From: Rugosibacter sp.
Lineage (GTDB): Bacteria > Pseudomonadota > Gammaproteobacteria > Burkholderiales > Rhodocyclaceae
DNA length: 5,892 nt
Assembly (NCBI GenBank): GCA_030652715.1
Contig: JAUSQB010000073.1
Coordinates: 1 to 5,892 of the forward strand
Direction: 5' to 3'
Positions within the stretch are counted from its first letter, which is position 1, and the number at the start of each line of letters is the position of its first letter. The notes under the pieces are model-generated. The model had not been told where the DNA came from, made no database searches, and saw nothing but the letters and a program-made list of their open reading frames with translations. The position numbers and the translations under genes were made by a program. Shown here in pieces: positions 1-5,826 of the stretch.

Positions 1-422
1 TCGAGCCGAAGGCGGCCGAGGTGCCTTCGCCGGTCGAAAAACCTGCTCTGGCGACGGCGTCAGGATGGATATGGCCGACCAACGGAAAAATCCTGGAACC
101 ATTTTCTGAAGGCGGCAACAAGGGGCTGGATATCGCCGGAAAAGTCGGCGATCCGGTGCTCGCAGCTGCAGATGGGGTTGTATCGTATGCGGGTGCTGGT
201 TTGCGAGGGTACGGCAATCTGGTGGTGTTACGCCACGATGCCACGTGGCTCTCGGTGTATGCTCACAACAGTAAAATTCTGGTAAAAGAAAAACAGACCG
301 TCAAGCGCGGACAAAAAATTGCCGAAATTGGTTCCAGCGATGCTGTTAGCCCGCGTTTGCATTTCGAGATCAGGCAGCAAGGCAAGCCGATAGACCCGCA
401 GAAATTTCTTCCCGCCCGTTAA
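1..422 (+). CDS. nlpD: NlpD-type murein hydrolase activator, degenerate LytM/M23 domain (5' end cut by window)
   Basis: The reading frame is open from base 3 to a TAA at 420-422, giving 139 visible residues; the true start and any signal peptide or LysM domain lie left of the window. A short Ala/Pro/Glu-rich linker is followed by a complete LytM (peptidase M23) domain from about base 63 (GWIWPTNG) to the end (PQKFLPAR). The pattern GGNKGLDIAG, YAHN, RLHFEIR matches E. coli NlpD as I remember it. Two positions that bind zinc in active M23 enzymes are changed: the His of HxxxD is Asn (bases 117-119) and the first His of HxH is Arg (354-356), while the Asp (129-131) and last His (360-362) remain. 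In this family such degenerate domains do not cut peptidoglycan but activate an amidase (AmiC in E. coli) during cell separation. That role is inferred here from family knowledge. The internal GTG at 21 is not a likely start. The next gene is convergent cysK, not rpoS. Confidence 0.88.
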   Translation, partial: EPKAAEVPSPVEKPALATASGWIWPTNGKILEPFSEGGNKGLDIAGKVGDPVLAAADGVVSYAGAGLRGYGNLVVLRHDATWLSVYAHNSKILVKEKQTVKRGQKIAEIGSSDAVSPRLHFEIRQQGKPIDPQKFLPAR

Positions 423-429
423 TTCTGCT

Positions 430-470
430 TGGCCGACCAAGTCGGTCACAAGGCGATAATTTATATCGCC
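430..470. terminator. Two adjacent hairpins in the nlpD/cysK convergent junction, possible bidirectional terminator
   Basis: Eight bases after the nlpD stop, TGGCCGAC (430-437), loop CAA, GTCGGTCA (441-448) forms an 8-bp stem with one G-U pair. Immediately after, GGCGATA (452-458), loop ATTTA, TATCGCC (464-470) is a perfect 7-bp stem whose loop and right arm overlap the cysK stop codon (461-463). The position between two convergent genes suits a shared terminator. Neither hairpin is followed by a run of T on either strand, so these are not classical intrinsic terminators; they could instead protect the 3' ends of the transcripts. Confidence 0.4.
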
Positions 471-1435
471 AAGCCTGCCGCATCAAACATCCCATCGAAC
501 AGCACCGAGCTCAGATAACGCTCGCCGGAATCCGGCAGAATGACGATAATGGTTTTGCCTGTATGCTCTGGCCGTTTGCCCAGCCGTACCGCCACGGCCG
601 CTGCTGCTCCACATGAAATGCCTGAAAGAATGCCTTCTTCCTTCGCCAGGCGACGGGCGTAAAGCACTGCTTCGTCATTGCTGACTTGTTCAACTGCATC
701 AATCAGCGAAAGATCCAACACATCGGGAATGAAGCCTGCACCTATCCCCTGTATCTTGTGCGGCGCGGGTTTGAGCGGCTCACCCGCACGGCGCTGGGTG
801 AGCACCGGGCTGGCCTCCGGTTCCACAGCCACGATGGTAACGGCCTTGTCATGCGTCTTTTTGAGATAGCGTGCAACCCCCGTAATTGTGCCGCCGGTAC
901 CGACACCGGCAACGAAAATATCGACCTTGCCACCGGTATCGTTCCAGATTTCCGGTCCCGTGGTCTGTTCATGAATTGCCGGGTTGGCCGGATTCTTGAA
1001 TTGCTGTAACAGCACGTAGCGGTCCGGATTTGACGCAGTGATTTCCTCTGCTTTGGCAATTGCACCATTCATCCCTTTGGCGCCCTCAGTCAGGATCAGT
1101 TTGGCACCATAAGCAACCAGCAGTTTGCGCCGCTCGATACTCATGGTTTCGGGCATGGTCAGGGTCAGAGGAATGCCTTTGGCGGCAGCCACAAAAGCCA
1201 GTGCAATGCCGGTATTGCCGCTGGTGGGCTCAATGATTTCCTTGCCCGGCCCCAACAGGCCGCGCTGCTCGGCGTCGCTTACCATGGCCGCACCAATGCG
1301 GCATTTCACCGAATAAGCCGGGTTGCGCCCCTCAATCTTGGCAAGCACAGTGGCTTTAGCACCATCGGTAATGCGATTGAGTCGAATCAGCGGCGTGTTG
1401 CCGATGGATTGTGCGTTGTTGTTAAAAATAGACAT
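461..1435 (-). CDS. cysK: Cysteine synthase A (O-acetylserine sulfhydrylase)
   Basis: This 324-residue, PLP-dependent cytoplasmic enzyme makes L-cysteine and acetate from O-acetyl-L-serine and sulfide, the last step of sulfur assimilation. Seen in the sequence: SVKCR with the PLP-binding Lys44, TSGNTG at 71-76 (substrate loop), PETMSIERR at 95-103, the phosphate-binding GVGTGGT at 177-183, [10 protein letters not shown] at 226-235, and GISCG at 272-276. The first Ser of GISCG (Ser274) aligns with the E. coli Ser that contacts the pyridine nitrogen; the following Ser is Cys here, a mild change. Length and motifs fit CysK rather than CysM, and nothing looks broken. The frame extends upstream to 1600, but the ATG at 1435 is chosen because GGAGG sits just before it and [16 protein letters not shown] aligns with the E. 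coli CysK N-terminus. It is convergent with nlpD and divergent from the amidohydrolase, so it is probably transcribed alone. Confidence 0.95.
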   Translation of the reverse strand: MSIFNNNAQSIGNTPLIRLNRITDGAKATVLAKIEGRNPAYSVKCRIGAAMVSDAEQRGLLGPGKEIIEPTSGNTGIALAFVAAAKGIPLTLTMPETMSIERRKLLVAYGAKLILTEGAKGMNGAIAKAEEITASNPDRYVLLQQFKNPANPAIHEQTTGPEIWNDTGGKVDIFVAGVGTGGTITGVARYLKKTHDKAVTIVAVEPEASPVLTQRRAGEPLKPAPHKIQGIGAGFIPDVLDLSLIDAVEQVSNDEAVLYARRLAKEEGILSGISCGAAAAVAVRLGKRPEHTGKTIIVILPDSGERYLSSVLFDGMFDAAGLAI

Positions 1436-1439
1436 AAAA

Positions 1440-1444
1440 CCTCC
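1440..1444 (-). promoter_or_regulatory. Ribosome binding site that fixes the cysK start
   Basis: On the minus strand the sequence is GGAGG, then TTTT, then ATG at 1435. It is a full Shine-Dalgarno core with a short 4-base spacing. It supports the 324-residue protein over the 55-residue longer open frame starting at 1600. Confidence 0.8.
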
Positions 1445-1469
1445 GTATGTTTTAATGCGGCGTAGTCGC

Positions 1470-1478
1470 GTTATAGCA
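1470..1478 (-). promoter_or_regulatory. Extended -10 element, likely cysK promoter
   Basis: The minus strand reads TGC TATAAC, a good extended -10 (TGN plus a 5-of-6 match to TATAAT). It would start transcription near 1463, giving a leader of about 28 bases before the cysK ATG. No good TTGACA lies 16-18 bases upstream; that position holds a palindrome instead. A weak -35 box is expected of an activator-dependent promoter, and cysK genes are commonly activated by CysB, but I see no site I can assign to CysB. Confidence 0.5.
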
Positions 1479-1490
1479 AAGTCATAGTAA

Positions 1491-1501
1491 CTGTGACACA
1501 G
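1491..1501. promoter_or_regulatory. Palindrome CTGTG-A-CACAG at the cysK -35 position, possible operator
   Basis: This is a perfect 5-bp inverted repeat around a central A. Its centre lies near -33 relative to the start expected from the extended -10 at 1470-1478, so a dimeric regulator bound here would contact or block RNA polymerase. The regulator is unknown. A chance palindrome of this size is not rare, so the call rests mainly on its position. Confidence 0.3.
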
Positions 1502-1561
1502 GGTTGTCGGAATGAGTGAGTGTAAAGTGTAGACCTTAAGTGCATAGACTCCAATGAGCAG

Positions 1562-1600
1562 CGCCGGATTCCGGCGTGGATTTGGCATAGCGAAGTCCAC
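1562..1600. repeat. Two adjacent inverted repeats upstream of the amidohydrolase
   Basis: CGCCGG (1562-1567), ATT, CCGGCG (1571-1576) is a perfect 6-bp hairpin. It shares base 1576 with a second arm pair, GTGGATTT (1576-1583) and AAGTCCAC (1593-1600), an 8-bp stem with one G-T pair and a 9-base loop. The block ends 46 bases before the amidohydrolase start, so it may be part of that gene's 5' leader, or a REP-like extragenic element. Its core GCCGGATTCCGGCG also occurs inside cysK at 523-536, read on the cysK sense strand. Confidence 0.45.
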
Positions 1601-1646
1601 GTATTTGGGCTAGGATGACAAAGAGGATTCAGCACAGGAAATAATC

Positions 1647-2846
1647 ATGGTAACTATGCTGCAAGACGATGTATTTTCTACCGAATTGCCCACGGTATTA
1701 GCCACATTGGTGCCGAAAATCGCGGCTTTTCGCCGCGATTTTCATGCACATCCTGAACTCGCGTTTGATGAACATCGCACGGCTGAAAAGGTCGCGAACT
1801 ATCTGGAAGGCTTAGGTCTGGAAGTGCATCGTGGGCTGGCGCGTACCGGTGTGGTGGCTAAACTCACGGCAGGCACCAGCCTGCGTGCCATTGGCTTGCG
1901 GGCGGATATGGATGCCTTGCCCTTGCGCGAGATGAATACTTTCCCGCATCACTCGCAGTTTGACGGCAAGATGCACGCCTGCGGCCATGATGGTCACATG
2001 GCGATGCTGCTGGGGGCGGCCGAAGCGCTATCGACCTTGCGCAATTTTGATGGTACGGTGTATTTCATTTTTCAACCGGCGGAAGAGCACGGTGGCGGTG
2101 GCCGGGTGATGGTGGAAGAAGGGCTGTTTGACCGCTTTCCAATGGAACGCGTTTTTGGTTTGCACAACTGGCCGGGGCTGCCTGCCGGGAGTTTTGGCGT
2201 GACCGAAGGGCCGGTGATGGCGGGCACTGACAGATTTGAAATTACTCTGACTGGTCGCGGGGGGCACGCCGCGATGCCGCATCAGACCATCGATGTGGTG
2301 GTAGCTGGTAGCGCCTTGGTGCAGGCGCTGCAATCCTTGGTGTCGCGTGAGACCGATCCGCAGGATGCTGCGGTGGTGAGCGTCACGCAATTTCATGCGG
2401 GGCACGTTGACAATGTGTTGCCCGAAACTGCCAGGCTTGGCGGCACGGTACGCACGCTCAACCCAACGCTACAAGACGCGCTGGAAGCCGCCATGCGCCG
2501 CGTGTGTGAAGGCATTGCAGTCGCTTATCGCGTGCGTATCGAGGTGAACTACGAGCGCGGCTATCCGCCGACGATCAATGCAGCCGATGCCACAGCGATA
2601 GCACGAGAGGCAGCGCAGCAAGTGGTTGGCATGGCAGCCGTGCAAACGCAATTACGGCCCAGCATGGGCGCAGAAGATTTTGCTTACATCGCCCGCGTAG
2701 TGCCTTCTTGCTATGTGTGGCTGGGTAACGGGCCGACGGCGGGTGGTTGCATGCTGCATAGCCCGCATTACGATTTCAATGACGAGATTATTGCCACCGG
2801 TATTCGCTATTGGGTGCGGCTGGCGCAAGTGGCTTTGATGGCGTAG
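1647..2846 (+). CDS. M20-family (M20D) metal-dependent amidohydrolase, hippurate / N-acyl amino acid hydrolase type
   Basis: This 399-residue protein is a probable cytoplasmic hydrolase removing acyl groups from N-acylated amino acids or related amides. Family members include hippurate hydrolase, N-acetyl-diaminopimelate deacetylase and IAA-amino acid hydrolases; the substrate cannot be told from sequence alone. Seen: RRDFHAHPEL at 29-38, RADMDALP at 85-92, the metal site HACGHDGH at 110-117 (Cys112, His114), PAEE at 144-147 (catalytic and metal-binding Glu), LHNWPGLPAG at 172-181 (His173), the dimerisation or lid domain at about 190-310 with GRGGHAAMPH at 203-212, MGAEDFAY at 340-347, and LHSPHYDFND at 370-379 (His371). 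All the family's usual metal ligands appear present. The ATG at 1647 is preceded by AGGA (1636-1639) at 7-base spacing; the ATG at 1656 is too far from it. It is divergent from cysK and convergent with the next gene across only 16 bases. A perfect hairpin lies over codons 23-33. Confidence 0.9.
   Translation: MVTMLQDDVFSTELPTVLATLVPKIAAFRRDFHAHPELAFDEHRTAEKVANYLEGLGLEVHRGLARTGVVAKLTAGTSLRAIGLRADMDALPLREMNTFPHHSQFDGKMHACGHDGHMAMLLGAAEALSTLRNFDGTVYFIFQPAEEHGGGGRVMVEEGLFDRFPMERVFGLHNWPGLPAGSFGVTEGPVMAGTDRFEITLTGRGGHAAMPHQTIDVVVAGSALVQALQSLVSRETDPQDAAVVSVTQFHAGHVDNVLPETARLGGTVRTLNPTLQDALEAAMRRVCEGIAVAYRVRIEVNYERGYPPTINAADATAIAREAAQQVVGMAAVQTQLRPSMGAEDFAYIARVVPSCYVWLGNGPTAGGCMLHSPHYDFNDEIIATGIRYWVRLAQVALMA
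1715..1743. repeat. Perfect 12-bp inverted repeat inside the amidohydrolase gene
   Basis: GAAAATCGCGGC (1715-1726), loop TTTTC (1727-1731), GCCGCGATTTTC (1732-1743). It covers codons 23 to 33 (PKIAAFRRDFH). The GC-rich core with flanking A and T tracts looks like an intrinsic terminator or attenuator on both strands, although the T tract has only four bases. The encoded RRDFH is part of a conserved family motif, so protein constraint explains some of the sequence. Whether the structure has a function is unknown. Confidence 0.6.
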
Positions 2847-2862
2847 GTTAAAAACAAATCCA

Positions 2863-3708
2863 TCAGAGTTGCAATATGCCATCCTTGAGATGGCCTGATG
2901 CGGCGAGGTTCGCCAGCATGGGCAGCAGATTGAGATGTGTGGATTGGCGCAAATTTTGCGCAGCGGCTTGTAGTTCAGAAAAAGTTTTGAGTCCGCTATT
3001 GGACGGCGCGGGTGATACGCCGTGAAGCTTTGAGTCCGACTGTAGGAAGTGCAAAGCCGTCTTAGGAAAGACCCCTAGGGGGATGGTGTTGAAGTCAGTA
3101 ACTAATGATGCTACAGCGATGGCATTGCCCTCATCGCGTGAAGGAAAGCTGATGACTTGATCGTCAAAAGCAGTTTTGATCTGCTTGATATTGTGATGAA
3201 AGTTTTTACGTCGTGACAGCAGGTTGACGCACAACAGCCCCTCTTTTGCCAGGCGCGCTTTGCAGTCCAGATAAAACGGCAGCGAGTCGAGTCGGCCGGC
3301 GCGTGCGTTGCTGTCGAAGCCATCCACCAGAATGAGGTCATAGCGTTGCTTGGACTGGATCATGAAATCCGCCCCGTCGGCAAAATGGATGCGGATGCGT
3401 TGCGGGTCATCCGGCAGCTTGAAAAATTGCCGCGCGGCGGCTTCAACACGCGGTTCGATTTCCACCACGGTAAGTTTGGCTTCAGGCCGATAGCGCCACA
3501 AAAACTTGCACAGCGAGCCGGCACCCAAGCCTATGAGAAGCACGCGCTGCGGCCAGTCGTCAGGGCGCAACAGCAGCGGCAGCATCATCTCACGCGTGTA
3601 GTCGAGCTCTAGCGAAAAAGGGCGTGCGATGCGCATGGCGCCTTGCACCCAGTCGGAGCCAAAATGCAGATAACGGACACCGGCTTCTTCGCTGATATCG
3701 ATGTTCAT
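2863..3708 (-). CDS. Spermidine-synthase-like protein, SAM-dependent methyltransferase fold, function unknown
   Basis: This 281-residue, apparently soluble protein shows the nucleotide-binding fold of spermidine synthases and class I methyltransferases: VLLIGLGAGSL at 56-66 (glycine-rich motif I), VVEIEP at 81-86 (acidic residues expected to hold the ribose), FADGADFM at 109-116, and DLILVDGFDSN at 124-134. It departs from true spermidine synthases, which have GGGDGG in motif I and an (I/V)DSxDP-type catalytic motif, and its first 40 residues are too short for the usual N-terminal beta domain. Aminopropyl transfer is therefore doubtful. The last 75 residues match nothing I recognise. The ATG at 3708 is the farthest upstream usable start, and SEEAGVRYLHFGSDWVQGAMRI looks like the genuine N-terminus of this group, but no clear Shine-Dalgarno precedes it. 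It lies 58 bases downstream of kup on the same strand with no clear terminator between, so co-transcription is plausible. Confidence 0.75.
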   Translation of the reverse strand: MNIDISEEAGVRYLHFGSDWVQGAMRIARPFSLELDYTREMMLPLLLRPDDWPQRVLLIGLGAGSLCKFLWRYRPEAKLTVVEIEPRVEAAARQFFKLPDDPQRIRIHFADGADFMIQSKQRYDLILVDGFDSNARAGRLDSLPFYLDCKARLAKEGLLCVNLLSRRKNFHHNIKQIKTAFDDQVISFPSRDEGNAIAVASLVTDFNTIPLGVFPKTALHFLQSDSKLHGVSPAPSNSGLKTFSELQAAAQNLRQSTHLNLLPMLANLAASGHLKDGILQL

Positions 3709-3766
3709 ATGCAGAGCGTTTAGCCGTGGTGTTTAATGACCGGCAAGCATCTGCCGAGCTGATGTG

Positions 3767-5656
3767 TCAGAGCTCGACCTGAGTGCCGAGTTCAACTACG
3801 CGGTTGGTGGGTATTTTGAAGTAAGCCGTTGCCGAGTCTGCATTACGGAACATCCACATGAAGAGTACCTGCCGCCAAAAATTCATGGTCGGGACGGCAT
3901 TCGGGACGATGGTTTCGCGGCCGAGGAAGAATGAGGTTTCCATCATTTCTACCGGTTCCATGCCCATATCTCCAACATGTTCCAGCGCGGCCGGAATATC
4001 GGGTTTATCCTTGAAACCGTAATTCAGGATAACGCGGTAGAAGCCTTGCGGAAGCGCTTCTGTCTGTATGCGGTCAGCCTCACTGACATGCGGAATATCC
4101 CGCATGTTGACGTTGAGCAGAATCACACGCTCGTGCAGCACCTTGTTGTGCAGCAAATTGTGCAGCATGGCGCGCGGTACGCTGTCAGGCTGGGGGGTGA
4201 GGAAAATGCCGGTACCATCGACACGCTGCGGGCCGCCATACTCAAGGCTTTTGAGAAAGGCATCCAGCGGCATTGAGTCTTGTTGCAGTTTTTTGTACAG
4301 CAGGGCGCGACCACGCTGCCAGGTTGAAAACAGGATAAAGATGCCCAGGCCCAGCAACAGAGGAACCCAGCCGCCATCGGCTATTTTTATGAGATTGGCA
4401 GAGAAGAACGCGAGGTCGATGACAATGAACAGCGTAAGGAATATCCCTGCCTGGAGCCAGTTCCATTTCCACAGTGCACGCACCACGACGAAGGCCAGAA
4501 TGGTATCAATCAGCATGGTCAAGGTAACGGCAATGCCGTAGGCGGCAGCAAGATTGGATGAGGTTTTAAAGCCTAATACCAGCGCAATCACGGCAATCAG
4601 CAGCAGCCAGTTGATGTTGGGGATATATATCTGCCCTTTTTCACGTTCCGAGGTGAACTTGACCTGAATGCGCGGGCAGTAACCGAGCTGCATAGCCTGG
4701 CTGGTGAGTGAGAAGGCGCCTGAGATGACTGCTTGCGAAGCGATGATGGTTGCCGCAGTGGCCAAGGCTACCATGGGGTAGAGCAATTCTTCCGGCGCTA
4801 GCAGAAAGAAGGGGTTTTTGATGGCAGCCGGATTGTCGAGGATCAATGCGCCTTGACCAAGGTAGTTGAGATACAGGCAGGGAAACACATAGCCCAGCCA
4901 GGCCCATTTGATCGGTCGTCGGCCAAAATGGCCCATATCGGCATACAAGGCTTCGCCGCCGGTAATGACCAGCACTACTGCGCCCAGTGCAAGGAAACCG
5001 TGGACTCTGTTTTCAGCAAAAAAATGGATGGCATACCAAGGGTTAATGGCGGCCAGGACGCCTGGGTGCTTGAGTATGCCGATTACGCCAAGCGTGCCCA
5101 GAACGCCGAACCAGAACATCATCACCGGGCCAAACAAGGCGGCGATGCTTGCCGTGCCGCGTGGCTGCACAAGAAAGATGCCGGTCAGGATGATCAGGGT
5201 GATAGGCACGACATAGGGTTTGAACACTGGCGTCGCCACTTCCAGGCCTTCGACTGCAGAGAGTACCGACATTGCTGGTGTAATCACGGCATCGCCATAA
5301 AACAACGCAGCACCGAAAATACCCAGCCCGGTGAGTAGCAACATGACGCGCGGACTGACGTCTTTGGTGCGCAACACCAGTGCTGTCAGAGCCATGATGC
5401 CGCCTTCGCCACGGTTGTCGGCTCGGGTGATGAACTTCACATATTTGAAGGTAACGGTAATGGTCAGCGCCCAGAAGATCAGCGACAGAATGCCGAGGAT
5501 GTTGTCCGGCGTTACCGCCATCGCATGCGGGCCATTGAAGGCCTCTTTCATGGCGTAAAGCGGGCTGGTACCGATGTCGCCATACACCACGCCCATAGCA
5601 GCAATGGCCATCGGTAACAGGCGCGGGTTTGACGTGCTGTTTGTTTCGCTGTGCAT
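3767..5656 (-). CDS. kup: Low-affinity potassium uptake transporter, KUP/HAK/KT family
   Basis: This 629-residue inner-membrane protein probably brings K+ into the cell by proton symport; E. coli Kup (622 residues) is the model. Seen: the family signature VYGDIGTSPLYA at 24-35 in the first membrane helix, RADNRGEGGIMAL at 78-90, FYGDAVITPAMSVLSAVEGLE at 119-139, GGEALYADMGHFGRRPI at 233-249, and AYGIAVTLTM at 372-381. About twelve hydrophobic segments can be counted, near 13-35, 53-73, 104-124, 147-164, 173-195, 217-236, 251-273, 293-316, 348-364, 369-393, 401-420 and 428-446. The remaining 180 residues form the family's cytoplasmic C-terminal domain and are complete to VELGTQVEL. The start at 5656 has AAGGAAG (complement of 5660-5666) 3 bases upstream and a perfect -10 box further up. 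No defect is visible. The gene probably leads a transcript that may include the downstream spermidine-synthase-like gene. Confidence 0.95.
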   Translation of the reverse strand: MHSETNSTSNPRLLPMAIAAMGVVYGDIGTSPLYAMKEAFNGPHAMAVTPDNILGILSLIFWALTITVTFKYVKFITRADNRGEGGIMALTALVLRTKDVSPRVMLLLTGLGIFGAALFYGDAVITPAMSVLSAVEGLEVATPVFKPYVVPITLIILTGIFLVQPRGTASIAALFGPVMMFWFGVLGTLGVIGILKHPGVLAAINPWYAIHFFAENRVHGFLALGAVVLVITGGEALYADMGHFGRRPIKWAWLGYVFPCLYLNYLGQGALILDNPAAIKNPFFLLAPEELLYPMVALATAATIIASQAVISGAFSLTSQAMQLGYCPRIQVKFTSEREKGQIYIPNINWLLLIAVIALVLGFKTSSNLAAAYGIAVTLTMLIDTILAFVVVRALWKWNWLQAGIFLTLFIVIDLAFFSANLIKIADGGWVPLLLGLGIFILFSTWQRGRALLYKKLQQDSMPLDAFLKSLEYGGPQRVDGTGIFLTPQPDSVPRAMLHNLLHNKVLHERVILLNVNMRDIPHVSEADRIQTEALPQGFYRVILNYGFKDKPDIPAALEHVGDMGMEPVEMMETSFFLGRETIVPNAVPTMNFWRQVLFMWMFRNADSATAYFKIPTNRVVELGTQVEL

Positions 5657-5692
5657 TGACTTCCTTTATTTGTTGCTGCGCACCATCGCGGC

Positions 5693-5698
5693 ATTATA
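5693..5698 (-). promoter_or_regulatory. Perfect -10 box (TATAAT), likely kup promoter
   Basis: The minus strand reads TATAAT, preceded by CCTA and followed by GCCGCG. It would start transcription near 5686, about 30 bases before the kup ATG and upstream of the AAGGAAG ribosome binding site. No good TTGACA is found at the usual 16-18 base spacing, so activity may need an activator or rely on the strong -10. Confidence 0.5.
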
Positions 5699-5744
5699 TA
5701 GGCTGAATCGATTGTTTCTGCCGTGTTTCGCCGCTCGTCAGTGC

Positions 5745-5780
5745 TGTCCAGTAGCGGATTATTGAAACCGCCTCTGGACA
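5745..5780. repeat. 36-base interrupted inverted repeat upstream of kup
   Basis: TGTCCAG (5745-5751) pairs perfectly with CTGGACA (5774-5780). Inside it, after a 2x2 mismatch, GCGG (5754-5757) pairs with CCGC (5768-5771) around a 10-base AT-rich loop. It lies about 59 to 94 bases upstream of the expected kup start and about 46 bases after the stop of the edge reading frame. It could be the terminator of that upstream gene, though no T run follows on either strand, or a binding site for a kup regulator. Confidence 0.4.
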
Positions 5781-5826
5781 AAACTTAACATCGCCCTATA
5801 AGCCCTGACCGTCAATAACGAATATG

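Noticed and set aside
1436..1600. 55-residue N-terminal extension of CysK in the open frame up to 1600
   Set aside because: The extension aligns with nothing in CysK, overlaps the likely promoter and the inverted repeats, and the GGAGG-preceded ATG at 1435 gives the normal family N-terminus.
2028..2405. 125-codon minus-strand open frame antisense to the amidohydrolase
   Set aside because: It is a shadow of conserved coding sequence, rich in His and Arg as antisense frames in GC-rich genes often are, with no recognisable domain.
2878..2894. Hairpin GCCATC / GATGGC near the amidohydrolase / spermidine-synthase-like junction
   Set aside because: It is a 6-bp stem inside the coding end of the minus-strand gene, with no adjacent T run in either direction.
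3072..3081. CCCCTAGGGG palindrome in the spermidine-synthase-like gene
   Set aside because: Several perfect 10-bp palindromes are expected by chance in a window this long, and this one is explained by the Ile-Pro-Leu-Gly codons.
3741..3756. Short hairpin CGGCA / TGCCG in the gap between kup and the spermidine-synthase-like gene
   Set aside because: The stem has only 5 bp and no T run follows on the minus strand, so it is not supported as a terminator.
4068..5338. Long plus-strand open frames of 99 to 161 codons antisense to kup
   Set aside because: They lie entirely opposite the well-supported kup gene, have odd compositions, and no ribosome binding site or family resemblance supports them.
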